NCBI GenBank assembly: GCA_039000515.1
Contig: JBCFYV010000012.1
Coordinates: 41,976,355-42,040,354, forward strand
Source: Timema cristinae
Taxonomy: Eukaryota > Arthropoda > Insecta > Phasmatodea > Timematidae
Length of the DNA: 64,000 nt
Direction of reading: 5' to 3'
Shown: piece by piece, positions 26,439-36,910 of the stretch
Layout: each line of letters begins with the position of its first letter
Numbering within the stretch: position 1 is the first letter of the stretch
Notes under the pieces: model-generated
Told to the model about the DNA's origin: nothing
Databases searched by the model: none
What the model saw: the letters and a program-made list of their open reading frames with translations, nothing else
Translations under genes and position numbers: made by a program

Positions 26439-26744
26439 GGGTGACCTGGTGGTATAGGGTGAGGTGTCAGACTTCCATGTTAGGGGTCTGGGGTTCAATC
26501 CTCTGGGTCAGCACGGATTTATCTGATTGCCAAACCATTCCTTCTCCTCTGACAAGATATGTATTAATCACAACTTGTGAATGTGTGGAGTTCCAGGCCT
26601 CCACCGTGGTTCAGATCCCGCGTTAAGCTGTAGATCCTCCAATTCATTCAAAAACACCCTTTCATTACACATTAGCGTAAGTGCGTATAACCAGAATGGG
26701 TAGTAAGACGTGGTGCTAATAATAATAATTATTATTATTATTAT
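26439..26744 (+). mobile_element. tRNA-derived SINE, type A, full length
   Basis: It begins ggtgacctggtggtataggg with B-box-like gggttcaatcc, has the type A body (ccaggcctccaccgtggttc), and ends with gggtagtaagacgtggtgct and an (AAT)n tail that switches to (ATT)n. Confidence 0.85.
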
Positions 26745-28215
26745 GATAATGCTACTTGGATTCACTAAATGAGTTTTTCTTTTAAGTTTTTTAGTTGCAT
26801 CTTCTGTATTTAATAATTGGATTTCCAGCCACAAATTTTGTATATTTCCAGTTAGAGATTTTTTTTAACACTATCTGCTGTGAGTGGTTTGTTTTGGAAT
26901 ACTAATGTTTAGTATAAAAATTATTTATTTTCTTAGATGCTTAGGACATCTATATTTTGAGGAAATAACTTCCCTTAGTGAAAGAGAGAGAAGTATTTAT
27001 TATAAAAAATGTTTTTTTAAATAAAAGTCACCTGTGTTTTGGTGGGGCTTTGTAATTAATTTGAAAGATGGTTTGTTTTATTCAATCAAATTCTAAGCGT
27101 AGGTTGTTTAAAATAGTTATTTTATCTTCCAATGTTTTAAAAGTTAATTGTTTTGTTAATTATAAAATCTCGGCATCTTGTGTTTGTAAAAGGCGGGAAG
27201 CTACGAGTGGTTTTAAAATTTGAACATTGTTTTTAATCAAATGATTTGCTTTTATCTTTATCGGGATTCTCTGATATTGTATGTAAAGAGTAAAGAAGGA
27301 ACCGGTTTGGGGATTATTTCAGGATTTTTTTAAAGCTCATTTGAACTTTCGACAAGGGAAAATATGGTGCGCTCATTTGGTAGTTATCATGGAACGAAAT
27401 AACATATATTTGATTGTATACCATTATGGAATGGGTAGCCAGATCTAAAAACCGCAACACTTATTGTTTAGCCTAAGCTAAATGAATTTCACTGTCCAAA
27501 TTCTTTAAATTTTGTCAACGTAGGAACCTATTTGAAAGCCGTCACGTAGCAAATATCTAGGAAGACAAACAGCAGACAGACAGATGAAATGACAAATGAT
27601 TAAGTTAAAACAGAACTGCAATTTTCTCAGTCAATTAAACTAGAAACCATGCCAAGATATATTGAAAACATCACTTTTTTGACTAATGGATTTGTTGACC
27701 TAATTTCACTGTAAACCTCCACTCACTCTTTGCAAGCAGGTGTTTCCTATTAAAAACATTTCTCATTCTTACTTCCAAGGCACATACATGTTATACCACG
27801 ACTTGTAGAAAACTATTATACAATGGTGAGAAGAAATTTAAGATAATTGCAAATGTCGTAATGAAGCCTCTTACATACTTTTGGATAACTAGATTAAACC
27901 ATGCATACTGATTGTGAAATATTCTACAAATCTTTTTAACATGAGACAGCAAATTTCAAATAATTTAGAATAATAATACAATCATAATAAATAGAAGTAA
28001 AAAAAACTGATTTTGACCTCACTTTTCATTTAGTGTATATGCAAAGTGTTAGATTTCCAGCCTTATTTGTTTTGAAGTTATATACACTTATAATAACGTA
28101 ATCAAAGGCATAAGCTCGGGAAATATTTAAGGCCTTTTCGTGTGTGAGATGAGCTCTTTAATTACTACACAACAGGGATGATGCAAGAAAGAATAACCAA
28201 TAAATTTAAGCTTTT
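26745..28215. other. AT-rich sequence, nothing recognised
   Basis: No supported gene or repeat. Confidence 0.4.
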
Positions 28216-28229
28216 ATTGGTATTTTTGT

Positions 28230-28362
28230 GAGGAATGCCAGGTCTCCACCGTGGTTCAGATTCCACGTTAAACTGTAGGTCCTTCATTTCATCTCACAAT
28301 CACCCTACCATTACACATTAGCGTAAGTGCGTATAACCCGAACGGGTAGTAAGACGCGGTGC

Positions 28363-28408
<46 letters not shown>
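28230..28408 (+). mobile_element. 5'-truncated type A SINE with target duplication
   Basis: Starts inside the body (gaggaatgccaggtctccac) and ends with cgggtagtaagacgcggtgc and about 15 AAT units. attggtatttt flanks both sides (28216-28226 and 28409-28419), with a one-T difference just after. Confidence 0.85.
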
Positions 28409-28409
<1 letters not shown>

Positions 28410-28508
28410 TTGGTATTTTGTTTCAAACACGTGGAAGGCCGACTGGTTAAGGATATATGATCATAAACGTATTCTAGATTTCAGGAACTTTATATATTTT
28501 AATCATGG

Positions 28509-28531
28509 CGAGAGAGAGAGAGAGAGAGAGG
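28509..28531 (+). repeat. (GA)n microsatellite
   Basis: Alternating ga, followed by a G-rich stretch. Confidence 0.9.
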
Positions 28532-29697
28532 AGGGGGGGCAGGGGACATGGCTATGAATTGCTTGAGGGCACCATCCGTAAGTAGCAGTCTTAAGATAAC
28601 AAACGTTTTAAAGGACCACTATTCTATGTGAGACAGCTCTGGCGAAATGATCGTCTTACTAGTTTATACAAGACAATGTTCAGTGATCTGTAATACGTCG
28701 CCGCAAGCTGTCTGTAAATAGGGTTGGCTTTCACTAAATTATCTCCTTGCAGATATGTGAGTTGCTTAAACAAAGTTCTATTATATACAGAACGTCTCAG
28801 AAAAAGGCACCCCTTGATAATATATCTCGTATATCTCATAGACTTAAAAGGGTCTCATTATAGTATCAGAGGGATGAGATGAAACAGTTTTCCTTAAATT
28901 TTTCCATTTTGGAAAATCATAAATGACAATTTGTTTATTAACACTGTTCCATCTAATTAAATATTATGAATCCAATCAAGATATACAAGGTTTGAAATTT
29001 AACCCTTTATTTTATTCATTCTATGACCGTCAACACCAGAAACATCAAATGAGTTAAATGAATTATTATCATCTATTACAATTCTCCTCTCCCATCACAT
29101 AACGAAAAAAAGTTTGGTGGTTGAAAGTGTTAATATTGATGTGTCTCCTGTAGATAAGACTGGTTTATATTGAAACTTTATTATCAAAGTTAATCAAAGC
29201 CGTCACTAACACATCACCGTTTCCTGAGAATGTTTCTCTCATAGTGCCTCTGTTTGTTTGGATTATATATTCAGTGGGTTATACCATCAATAGTATAATT
29301 GCAATTATTCTAAGGTTTGCTTACTTATTTAATAACAACTTTTGCTTTCCTCTCTTCGAACTTCACCCTATCTATTTTTTATTAAAACCTATATTTAATG
29401 TTTTTATTTATATACTATAACAATTTTTAGGGAAGTTCTCCCCAAATCCAACCCCTTTACCAACTAAATAAGCCTCATGTCTCCACTATGAAAAATCATA
29501 TTATAAAATTATCTGATTTAAAATGTACCTGAAAAGTTTCATTTATACTTATCACAAGATAAAATAAGCGACTTTTTCATTGTTGGTTTGGTAAGGGCAA
29601 TTTGCTTAAGCTTTGGATATCTTCAGAAGATATTTAAAAGTAAGACTTTATAGGCATTGAGGGTAGAGAGGATAAAAAGGATAGCGAGTAAACAGTA
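28532..29697. other. AT-rich sequence, nothing recognised
   Basis: No supported gene. Confidence 0.4.
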
Positions 29698-29735
29698 TTT
29701 TTGGTACCACGTCTTACTATCAAATCAGGTTATAC
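29698..29735 (-). mobile_element. 3' part of a type D SINE split by the Polinton
   Basis: On the minus strand this is the shared SINE tail (gtataacctgatttgatagt then aagacgtggtacc). Its continuation lies at 35562, beyond the inserted element. The last six bases, ttatac, are the duplicated target. Confidence 0.75.
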
Positions 29736-30272
29736 GCTACTACCTAGTGGGTCGTATGGGAACAGCGCTCTGATTGGATTAGCACTGGTCACGTGAACAT
29801 GCCCCTCGCTCTCTGATTGGTTGTTGGTTTCCCCCTCTACACCCCTCCTCTCATGATGTCCAACACCCCTTCTCCTGACCCCTTTCCGGTGTTCCAAACT
29901 TGTTTATTCTTCAATCATTTGTTTTCATATGTGCTAGTTGGTTATTTATGTATGCTCATTGCTTATTTATTTGTGATCATCGGTTATTTAGGCATGCTCA
30001 TTGTTTTTTATTTGTGCTCATTAGTTATATATTCATTTGTTTTTTATGTCTGGTATGATTGGAACGGGGCGTTGGAGTTATTTTTTTATTTATTGGCGTG
30101 GAGTCCACGACATCGGGAGCTCCTTCCTTGGCATGGGAAGGAACACGGAGCACGAAACTTTCTCGACAGTCACTTAGCGAAAAGTGTGACCACCGAACAG
30201 CTTACAGCATATCACGGCCTTAACACCCCTTTCACTTTTCCTCTCACTTCCCTACCTTCCCTAGGAAATGGG
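29736..30272 (+). repeat. Polinton left terminal inverted repeat
   Basis: Its complement is 35090-35555. Matching landmarks are actacctagtgggtcgtatg, ctggtcacgtga, 'cttctcctgaccccttt', 'gttccaaacttgttta', repeated tgctcattg/ttattt motifs, 'gagtccacgacat' and 'cctttcacttttcctctcac'. The two arms differ at many positions and by small indels. A 162-codon frame at 29817-30305 is produced by the repetitive motif and is not treated as a gene. Confidence 0.88.
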
Positions 30273-30318
30273 TTTCCATGGTGTCCCAACACCCTTATGT
30301 GGTAATGGGTTTTTCCCC

Positions 30319-30665
30319 CAATGACTTATACCTTATGCCAGTTTGGCGGCTCGGCAAGACAAGTCAATACAGAAATAGAACACGACCTTGAATGATGTCG
30401 CAATAGGTTTTTCCCGGTGACTCATAAATGGTGACAATTTGGCGACTCGACAAGACAAGTCGAGACAGAAATAGAACACGACCTAGAATGATATCGCAAT
30501 AGATTTTCCCCTGATGACTGGCGCTAGTTTGGTGGGTTGACAAGACAAGTCGAGACAAAAATAGAATACGACCTTGAATGATGTCGCAATAGGTTTTCCC
30601 TGATTACTGGCGCCATTTTGGCGGCTTTACAAGAGAAGTCGAGACAAGAAAAGATCGTGACCTTA
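30319..30665 (+). repeat. subterminal tandem repeat, ~4 units of ~90-95 bp
   Basis: Each unit has tttggcggctcgacaagaca, agtcgagacagaaatagaac, 'acgaccttgaatgatgtcgc' and 'aataggttttccc'. Units start near 30320, 30416, 30511 and 30601; the last is partial. It lies just inside the left terminal repeat. Confidence 0.9.
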
Positions 30666-30974
30666 AAACCGTGAGCTAGTACAAGAAGTAATTGAACCTG
30701 TTCATATTGGGTAGCAGTTTGAAGGATCAACAAGTAGATACTCGTATCTACGCGTAAGTGACAGACAGGTTTTGGGCGAATAAAATACTAAATTACATTA
30801 TATATATTTGTTAAACATTAATGGTTTTACAGACATACATTAAAGGTTTATCATAGATAAATAATATTTATTATACAGTTTTATAGGAATGACGCATCTA
30901 TTCGTTCATAAGTTTTTCTACGGTGTCTCTTAGATGTGTTAGTAAAATTTTTTTTTAGTTTCTGATGTTAGTTT

Positions 30975-31190
30975 CTACCATAAGCTGTGCAAGGACAATG
31001 ACATCCGCATTTCTGTTAGTATGTCACATACATCCACGACAAATGCGTCGATAAAACCGTTGCAATATCGTGCGACGGGTGTCGACCCCATAGCCCGTCG
31101 GTCGACGGCGATGTCAATGAGATCCCACACATCACAAAGACGTGCCCAGCTAGGTGCTAGATAGGTGACCCATTTGAGTCCGGCATCTTA
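30975..31190 (-). pseudogene. Polinton-internal open fragment, unknown product
   Basis: Minus strand, about 65 codons without a stop (containing WARLCDVWDLIDIAV and FIDAFVVDVCDIL) and ending in a stop near 30976. It lies downstream of the protease remnant and inside the terminal repeats, so it probably belongs to a Polinton gene. I do not recognise the family. Confidence 0.4.
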
Positions 31191-31339
31191 TTTCTCGCAG
31201 ATTATGACCATACGGTCAACGCACAGGCGTTTCTGAGAGATCTCATGATTAATTAGACTTCTTTTCTAAGGAGGTTGCGTGTTGCTGAAATCTTTGATAT
31301 GACCGACTTGTAGCTGCACAGTTCTTGCCAATCTGTACT

Positions 31340-31660
31340 GTTAAACACCGCACAGTTCCCTTCGCATGTTTATAGCTGAACATAGTGCGTAAAGTTGTTC
31401 TTTACACTTATGGCAACAATAACTCATTTGTCGTCGACTACCTCCAGTGGGAACAAAGTGTTTAAAATACTGGGGATGTCGAGTGGCTTCACCAGCTTTG
31501 CTTTGCAGATGAAAACGACTTGACCTTAGATTATGTTGGTTCGCTTCAATGACTGTAATGGTTATGGCCGGAACGCCGTTGGGATGCCCCTTTTATATGT
31601 GCACGAAGATAGGATGCAGCCTCTTGAAGAGTGGCAGGACCATAAAGTCTGGAAAAATGT
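31340..31660 (-). pseudogene. Polinton-internal Cys-rich fragment, unknown
   Basis: A minus-strand frame of about 100 codons with one internal stop. It contains RHPQYFKHFVPTGG followed by a cysteine cluster (CCHKCKEQLYALC). The cluster looks zinc-binding and slightly resembles the C-terminal Cys region of piggyBac-like transposases, but that similarity is weak. Its position next to the protease remnant suggests a Polinton gene. Confidence 0.35.
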
Positions 31661-31694
31661 GGTATAATTACTCATGACCTTAGCGTAATTGTCT

Positions 31695-32081
31695 TTATGA
31701 CTGATGGGTGAGAATAGGGTTAGGAAAGTTTTCAGTGGAATGTTCTGGGCGCAATAGGTATATAAGACAATAATGGCCGCAAACGTCTGAGGAAATTCTT
31801 TGAAGGTGTATCGTATTATGAGACGTACGGGAAGTGTTATTGCGTATAAATGCCAAATGTGACTTCATACAAGATGGAAATACATAACTGTCAAAATATT
31901 CTCCCACGCCGTTCTTTTTGATAATGATAGTGACCCAATGCGTCCCAGGCTTGGTCTGTGGATCAGTCTTGATCATGAGAGCATCAGGTTGAGCTATTCT
32001 ACGGGGTAGCTGATCAGCAGGGAAAAACCAATCGTACAGAACGGAACCATGAGTTTGTTTTCTGCGCACGTCTTATGGTGT
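31695..32081 (-). pseudogene. Polinton adenain-like cysteine protease
   Basis: An uninterrupted frame of about 125 codons resembling the adenovirus-type (C5/Ulp1-like) maturation protease. In order: WFFPADQLPR near the N-terminus, the catalytic His in KPGTHWVTI, the acidic partner in YFDSY, and the nucleophile Cys in DVCGHYC, preceded by a conserved Gln. In Polintons this enzyme is thought to process capsid proteins. All three catalytic positions are readable, making this the least damaged gene of the element. The start is uncertain: no in-frame ATG lies at the expected place and the N-terminus may be lost. Confidence 0.82.
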
Positions 32082-32129
32082 TGGAGTACATCTTAAATCA
32101 TCCAATCTTTAAGTTCCCAAACGATGGAG

Positions 32130-32530
32130 GCTAAACAGACATTCCATACAGAAGTATGTGCCATGCAATTGTTTTGTCACAATTTAAGTGTTTTCAAAAG
32201 GAACAACCTCTGTCGTACAGATCTACGGCGGGCGTAGGCGTGTATTTGATTAGAAACATTTCTCTTTTGCCCCCTTGACGTATACGGTTTCTGCAATCAT
32301 TGTGGCACAGGATATGAGGGGTTCAAGCAGGTTGTAATCCACACCATCGATATTCCAGGGAATACCTTGCAGTTTTTGGTGATATTGTCCACTTGCTTTT
32401 TAGCGGTGGCTGAACGTGCCTCGTTAGCGTATTGGGATTATAAAGCCAAATATTGAAGTAATGTACCGCATACAGAAAAAACGCTCAGTTTCTCGAACAA
32501 AAACTGTTTGCTGTCCTCAATGCAGCTATA
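32130..32530 (-). pseudogene. Polinton-internal remnant between capsid and protease
   Basis: Minus-strand pieces such as DSKQFLFEKLSVF, ANEARSATAKKQVDNI and PWNIDGVDYNLLEPL lie in two frames with stops between. They sit directly downstream of the capsid gene and upstream of the protease. The content looks like genuine decayed coding sequence, but I cannot name the product. Confidence 0.45.
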
Positions 32531-32589
32531 AAAGTCCACAATGAAGTCCATGAATTAAATGACAAGTGTAAGGGGTGGGAAGCCACTTA

Positions 32590-33335
32590 TATTTACTTCC
32601 ATCATCGGTCAAGACGTTTCTGTCCTTGTCGACGGTAATGCTGTAGGCAAACTCCCCGTACACGATCCAGTTGACGGTTTCGGTGAGAGCTCTGATGAAG
32701 CTCACTTCGATGCTCAGAGAGCCATGCCTTATCAAATTCAGATGTGATGTCACGTGGGTGGACAGATTAGGTATGAGATCGAAAGCTATGATATGCTATC
32801 CCTTAGGGAAGGATTCCCGTGTGATGTCACTACTTTCGTTTATGAAATGGATGCCTTTCCAGAAAAAAATGTGTGGTAGGACATGATATAGTTGCCGTTT
32901 GAAAATTGGGATTTAGGGGCTTCGACGGCACTTATTCCCCGTCTACTTAGAGCGATAAATGTTCCATTCCATAGGTTCGGGAGTTGAACGGGTTCATGGT
33001 GGCGTCTCCGTTGAACGCAGCGTTTGATACAAATCCCACGGTGCATCGTTTGGGTAACTGTCCGGTGAATACGTTGTCCAGTGATTTCCCTTGCACACCC
33101 GTAGGAATAGTGAATCTTTTTACTTCCACGCGGGTGATGGCATACTTTGAGAGACTGAAGTTTAATGCCTTGGCATGTGCTAACAGTATGGGAAGTGCTA
33201 CTTTGACACGTCACACTAGAATGCTAGCTTCAGCGATGTGAACCTTAAAGTGCGGGAGTTCAGAGACGGCCATAAGACTTAACCCGTCTCTGGAATGGAC
33301 TAACTTGAACCTGAGTTCAGTGACGTTCTAAAGGT
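32590..33335 (-). pseudogene. Polinton major capsid protein (double jelly-roll) fragment
   Basis: Minus-strand segments read in family order: a piece with KLVHSRDGLSLMA, then AKALNFSLSKYAITRVEVKR, FTIPTG, 'LDNVFTGQLPKR', 'FNGDATMNPFNS', NGNYIMSYHTFFSG, and near the end LTETVNWIVYGEF and ITVDKDRNVLTD. These match the conserved capsid protein of Maverick/Polinton and adintovirus-like elements. At least three frame changes and several stops break it. The N-terminal part is missing; AT-rich sequence with a short duplication (33360-33450) lies where it should continue. Confidence 0.8.
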
Positions 33336-33339
33336 AGTT

Positions 33340-33815
33340 TTAAAAATATGGCTCATGCCATGAAAAGTATACTTGGAATATTTATTTACACAAATCAAAG
33401 TTTATACAAATATATATCACACAATGAAAAGTATACTTGGAAATTTTATTCACATGAATTATAATTATAGAATATATCTTACACCTTGAAGTGAATTATA
33501 CATGTTTAGGTGTAGAGGAAACAATAATACATTTATTGAGCTCATAACGATAATAATGGCCTCGGTATTAGTTTACAAAGTATAGTTTAAAGAGTATTTT
33601 AATAAATGTACACAACTTGATGATTTAAATTTAAAATATTTCCAAAGTAAAAAAATGACTAATACTAAAATATATACAAACAAAAAATTATTTTGATTAG
33701 AAATAATCAAGAGGGTTGTACTGGCAGATAAATAATACAAACAAAATTTCCCGGGTGCATAAATTAAATTAATAAAAAAATTTCCGTGATTCATGTAGAA
33801 AAATATATGAAAAAA
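33340..33815. other. AT-rich insertion or spacer inside the Polinton
   Basis: It contains a direct repeat of about 30 bp (atgaaaagtatacttggaa at about 33360 and 33425). No coding remnant is recognisable, and it separates the polymerase and capsid fragments. Confidence 0.5.
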
Positions 33816-33819
33816 TCTA

Positions 33820-34960
33820 AACTATTTGAATATGATATGTCAGTGGAACTGTGTAGAGTGTAAGAAACAAGGTGATTATTCAGCCCGTCTAAATGATCAC
33901 CTTTGTCATGGCTAGTGCGTTTATAAGGACTTTGATAAATAAACGTCAACGTATTATAATCAACGGTTATCCGCTGTTTGGTGTACACGGGCCAGATGAC
34001 TTTAATCTGCGAAACGGTACCTACAGTCGCAAGATCTTTTCTTTACATTTTGTGCGGTATCATTATGTATCTTTCTGCGGCCAGTTCGGTGACCATCGCT
34101 TTCAAAACTTCAAAACGTCAAAATAATCGTCGTTCCAGTTGCCATAGCTTATGGTGATCCCACGAACCTTGCACACCATTTTTGTTTTGTTAAGATCTGC
34201 ACCAACACAAACTTGGTACACGTAATTCTTGGGACCGCCAGATACAAAGGCGCTAATGTAGCTTCCCGGACCGTAATCTTGAAGTTCGTCAGTGAGGTCA
34301 CCTAAAATATCTCCAGTCGGGGGGCTCCAATCACCAGGGCGTTCCGTTAATACAAAACGTGGTTCCCCAATTTTTTAAGTGCAACCTAGCCATAGCATTC
34401 GTGTTGCATGCCAGCGCCACACTCGTGTTAGATTTAGGGCGCAACGCGTCACGCGCATCTCTCTAATTTAGGAACATAACCTTATCATTTACATCAATGA
34501 CGCTGTCCACGGTGATGTACGGATCCGTCAGGTACTTGTGGATTCCCTGATAGTCGTTAACAACTGCTACGTGTGGTAGATCGGGTCTTTGCCCAAACTT
34601 TTCCAATAGCAAATTTTATAAGAATTTAGTCAAAGTTCGGAGACCAGGGTTTTTGCAAACTGTGCCGAAATCGAGTTTTACCCCTTCCCTTTCCTTATAA
34701 TTTTGAATACAATCTAACTTATCATCTTGTGAGTTTCACCACTCTGGCCATCCGCTGGCTTCTTATTTAATTTTCAAAAAATTATAAATGTACCCGAGAA
34801 ACAATCCACCAGAACATGGCTGACTATCGTAAACATATACATTATACTCCCACACTTAGTGTACTGCTTAGCCGTGTAGCCTTTCTCAACGGTTTTCCGG
34901 ATCTCGTTAATCACCCAAACGCCATCAATCAGTGATTCTTTAACAAGTTATGGTTGTTGT
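33820..34960 (-). pseudogene. protein-primed family B DNA polymerase, C-terminal half
   Basis: Minus-strand segments occur in the order expected for Polinton PolB: a piece with VEKGYTAKQY; EASGWPEW; LDFGTVCKNPGLR leading to EKFGQRPDLPHV (palm, normally NSFWGKFGQR); DPYITVDSV; then TERPGDWSPP, GDILGDLTDEL, 'GPGSYISAFVSGGPKNY', VCKVRGITI; and a C-terminal VYTKQRITVDYNT. Between the MARL and TERPGDW segments, where the catalytic DTDS motif belongs, the sequence is too short, so the active-site motif seems deleted. Stops and frame changes occur throughout. The exonuclease half is absent. Confidence 0.83.
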
Positions 34961-35089
34961 AACATCAGACGATCCCCACTGACTTCACAGAGAGAGGGGT
35001 ATAACGAAGTGAGGGGAGGGGGATGGAGTGAAAGGCAGTCCAACGGAGTCTTGTGAGAGGGAGCAGTTAGTGTAACTTAGTTCATTCTG

Positions 35090-35555
35090 TTCCGTGGAGA
35101 TGTAAGGAAGGTGGGGAGTGAGCGGGAAAGTGAAAGGTGTCTTACTGCTGGGAATCATCTCTCACACTCTTCGCTACGCTGCCGTCAGGAGAGCTTTGTA
35201 CTCCATGATGATGCCATAGGAGGAGTGCCAGACGCCGTGGACTGCATACCAACGAATAAAAAATAAACTCCCAATCCTAACCAAACATAAAAACAATGAG
35301 TAAATAACCAATGAGCACAAATAATAAAGTAATAAGCATACGCAAATAGCCAATGAGCATGAATAAAAAGACAAATGAGACAAGAATTAACAAGTTTGAA
35401 ACACTGGAAAGGTGGTCAGGAGGAGGGGAGAGCATCAGCATAAAGGGAGAAGGAAAGGAGGGGAAACCCAACAGCCAATCAGGGAACGAGGGGGCGTGTC
35501 ACGTGACCAGCCCTATGCCAATCAGAGCACGGTTCTCATACGCCCCGCTAGGTAG
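35090..35555 (-). repeat. Polinton right terminal inverted repeat
   Basis: Complement of the left arm. Its outer end ccccgctaggtag matches ctacctagtggg of the left. Short minus-strand open frames here (about 35174-35471) mirror the repetitive frame in the left arm. Confidence 0.88.
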
Positions 35556-35561
35556 TTATAC

Positions 35562-35765
35562 TTATGTGTAATTACGCTAATGTGTTAGAAAAGAAATTTG
35601 AATTTCATAGGAAGTGTAACCTCATTTACAAGGATAAAAATAGTCTGAAATCATTTAGGACAAACCACCCTCAGTACATACAATTGGAATCAAACTATGA
35701 TCTCCCATCATCGGATGTTTAGCCTATTGTGAGAGTAGAGCACTAGACCATGCACCCACAAAAAT
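35562..35765 (-). mobile_element. 5' part of the type D SINE split by the Polinton
   Basis: Continues the SINE from 29698: cttatgtgtaattacgctaa, the body, 'aggacaaaccaccctcagta', a B-box complement (ttggaatcaaac), and the head complement (gagcactagaccatgcac). Confidence 0.75.
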
Positions 35766-36090
35766 TGGTAAAGAAATTGTTTTTGTTTTAAAATTTTCAA
35801 GAAAATGTTGTATCCTGAGACTGAATAAGAGTATTTTAACTTTTATGAAAGAATAAATGTTTCATATTACATACTTCATGATAAATAAAAATTATTTAAA
35901 TTATCTCATAAATTCTTAATGCGTCAATGTTACCAATAGTCAACTCTACTCTAAGCAAACAGCAAAATATTTATGCTCCAAATTATAAAAGGAAAGAGTA
36001 AAGTTAAAGAAGTTTATTTGATTAAAACTTTCAGGAAAATACAGAATTTTTATGTCTCCAGCAATTTATTTAAGGATCTGAGAAATAATT
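35766..36090. other. AT-rich spacer, nothing recognised
   Basis: No supported gene or repeat. Confidence 0.4.
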
Positions 36091-36094
36091 TAAT

Positions 36095-36287
36095 GTTATT
36101 ATTAGCACCGCGTCTTACTACCCGTTCGGGTTATACGCACTTACGCTAATGTGTAATGGTAGGGTGATTGTGAGATGAAATGAAGGACCTACAGTTTAAC
36201 GTGGAATCCGAACCACGGTGGAGGCCTGGCATTCCTCACATTCACAAGATGTCTTGTCAGAGGTGAAGGAAGGGTTTGGTAATCAGA
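36095..36287 (-). mobile_element. 5'-truncated type A SINE
   Basis: Short (ATT)n then gcaccgcgtcttactacccg and the type A body up to agggtttggtaatcag. The tRNA-like head is missing. Confidence 0.85.
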
Positions 36288-36679
36288 AATGTAATATGGA
36301 ATGACATGAAACCCTGGTATTACTTTAATGCTACTTATTCACAAAAAAGCTGGAGAACTTTTTTGTTTGTTCTTGACTCCACGGGAATTTTCAAACGTTT
36401 TCTTAAGGGATCGATGCACACTGGTTCGTTAGATAGTATGGGCAGGATGGAAGGAAAAACAAGTTCAGAACAATACATTTTTTTAAAAGTTTTTGTACAA
36501 AATAAATTGATCAAAATAAATAAAGCTTGGATTCAGTAGAGGACTTTAATTTTTTTCATATGATCATATAAACAGTTTGAATTATAGAATAATTAACAAA
36601 AATGATATTAGTTAAATAAGCCAGCTAATTATAGTTGTTAATTACAGTTAAAGCAATATATAAATGTAATCTTCCTTGG

Positions 36680-36910
36680 ATTGAAAAAAGACACCTAGAA
36701 CTGGGAATTGATGCCGGGATCTTTGTATAAGTGCACCAATGTTCTTACCACTGAGCTATCAAGAAGTTTTACCTTGATCGGGGTTGTACGTCACTCATAT
36801 TTTAAAGAATAATCTTTTATAGACATGCGGAAAAATGTCAGCTACAATTGAGCAATCAGATAACGTAGCTACCTTCAACTCGGGAGAACTTTATCATGCC
36901 ACTAACACAA
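36680..36910 (-). repeat. tRNA-like dispersed repeat, type C
   Basis: Reads gacacctagaactgggaatt, gatgccgggatc, 'ttaccactgagctatcaaga' and cactcatattttaaaga, then gcaatcagataacgtagcta. This is the same order as the 53-kb copies. Confidence 0.75.

Larger units (their letters stand above)
29736..35555 (-). mobile_element. Maverick/Polinton, internally deleted (5.8 kb)
   Basis: Roughly 0.5-kb inverted terminal repeats flank a series of minus-strand remnants: protein-primed DNA polymerase, double jelly-roll capsid protein and adenain-type protease. These are hallmark Maverick/Polinton genes. Complete elements are usually 15-20 kb, so most of the interior is missing; I see no integrase or packaging ATPase. 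A 6-bp direct repeat, ttatac (29730-29735 and 35556-35561), brackets it, matching the 6-bp duplication typical of the superfamily. All recognised genes contain stops or frameshifts. Confidence 0.88.

Noticed and set aside
26568..26834. 88-codon minus frame with an isoleucine run
   Set aside because: The run is the (ATT)n/(AAT)n tail of a SINE.
29817..30305. 162-codon frame as a membrane protein gene
   Set aside because: It lies within the Polinton terminal repeat and its hydrophobic runs come from short DNA repeats.
32559..33241. Plus-strand frames across the capsid region
   Set aside because: Shadows of the minus-strand capsid pseudogene.
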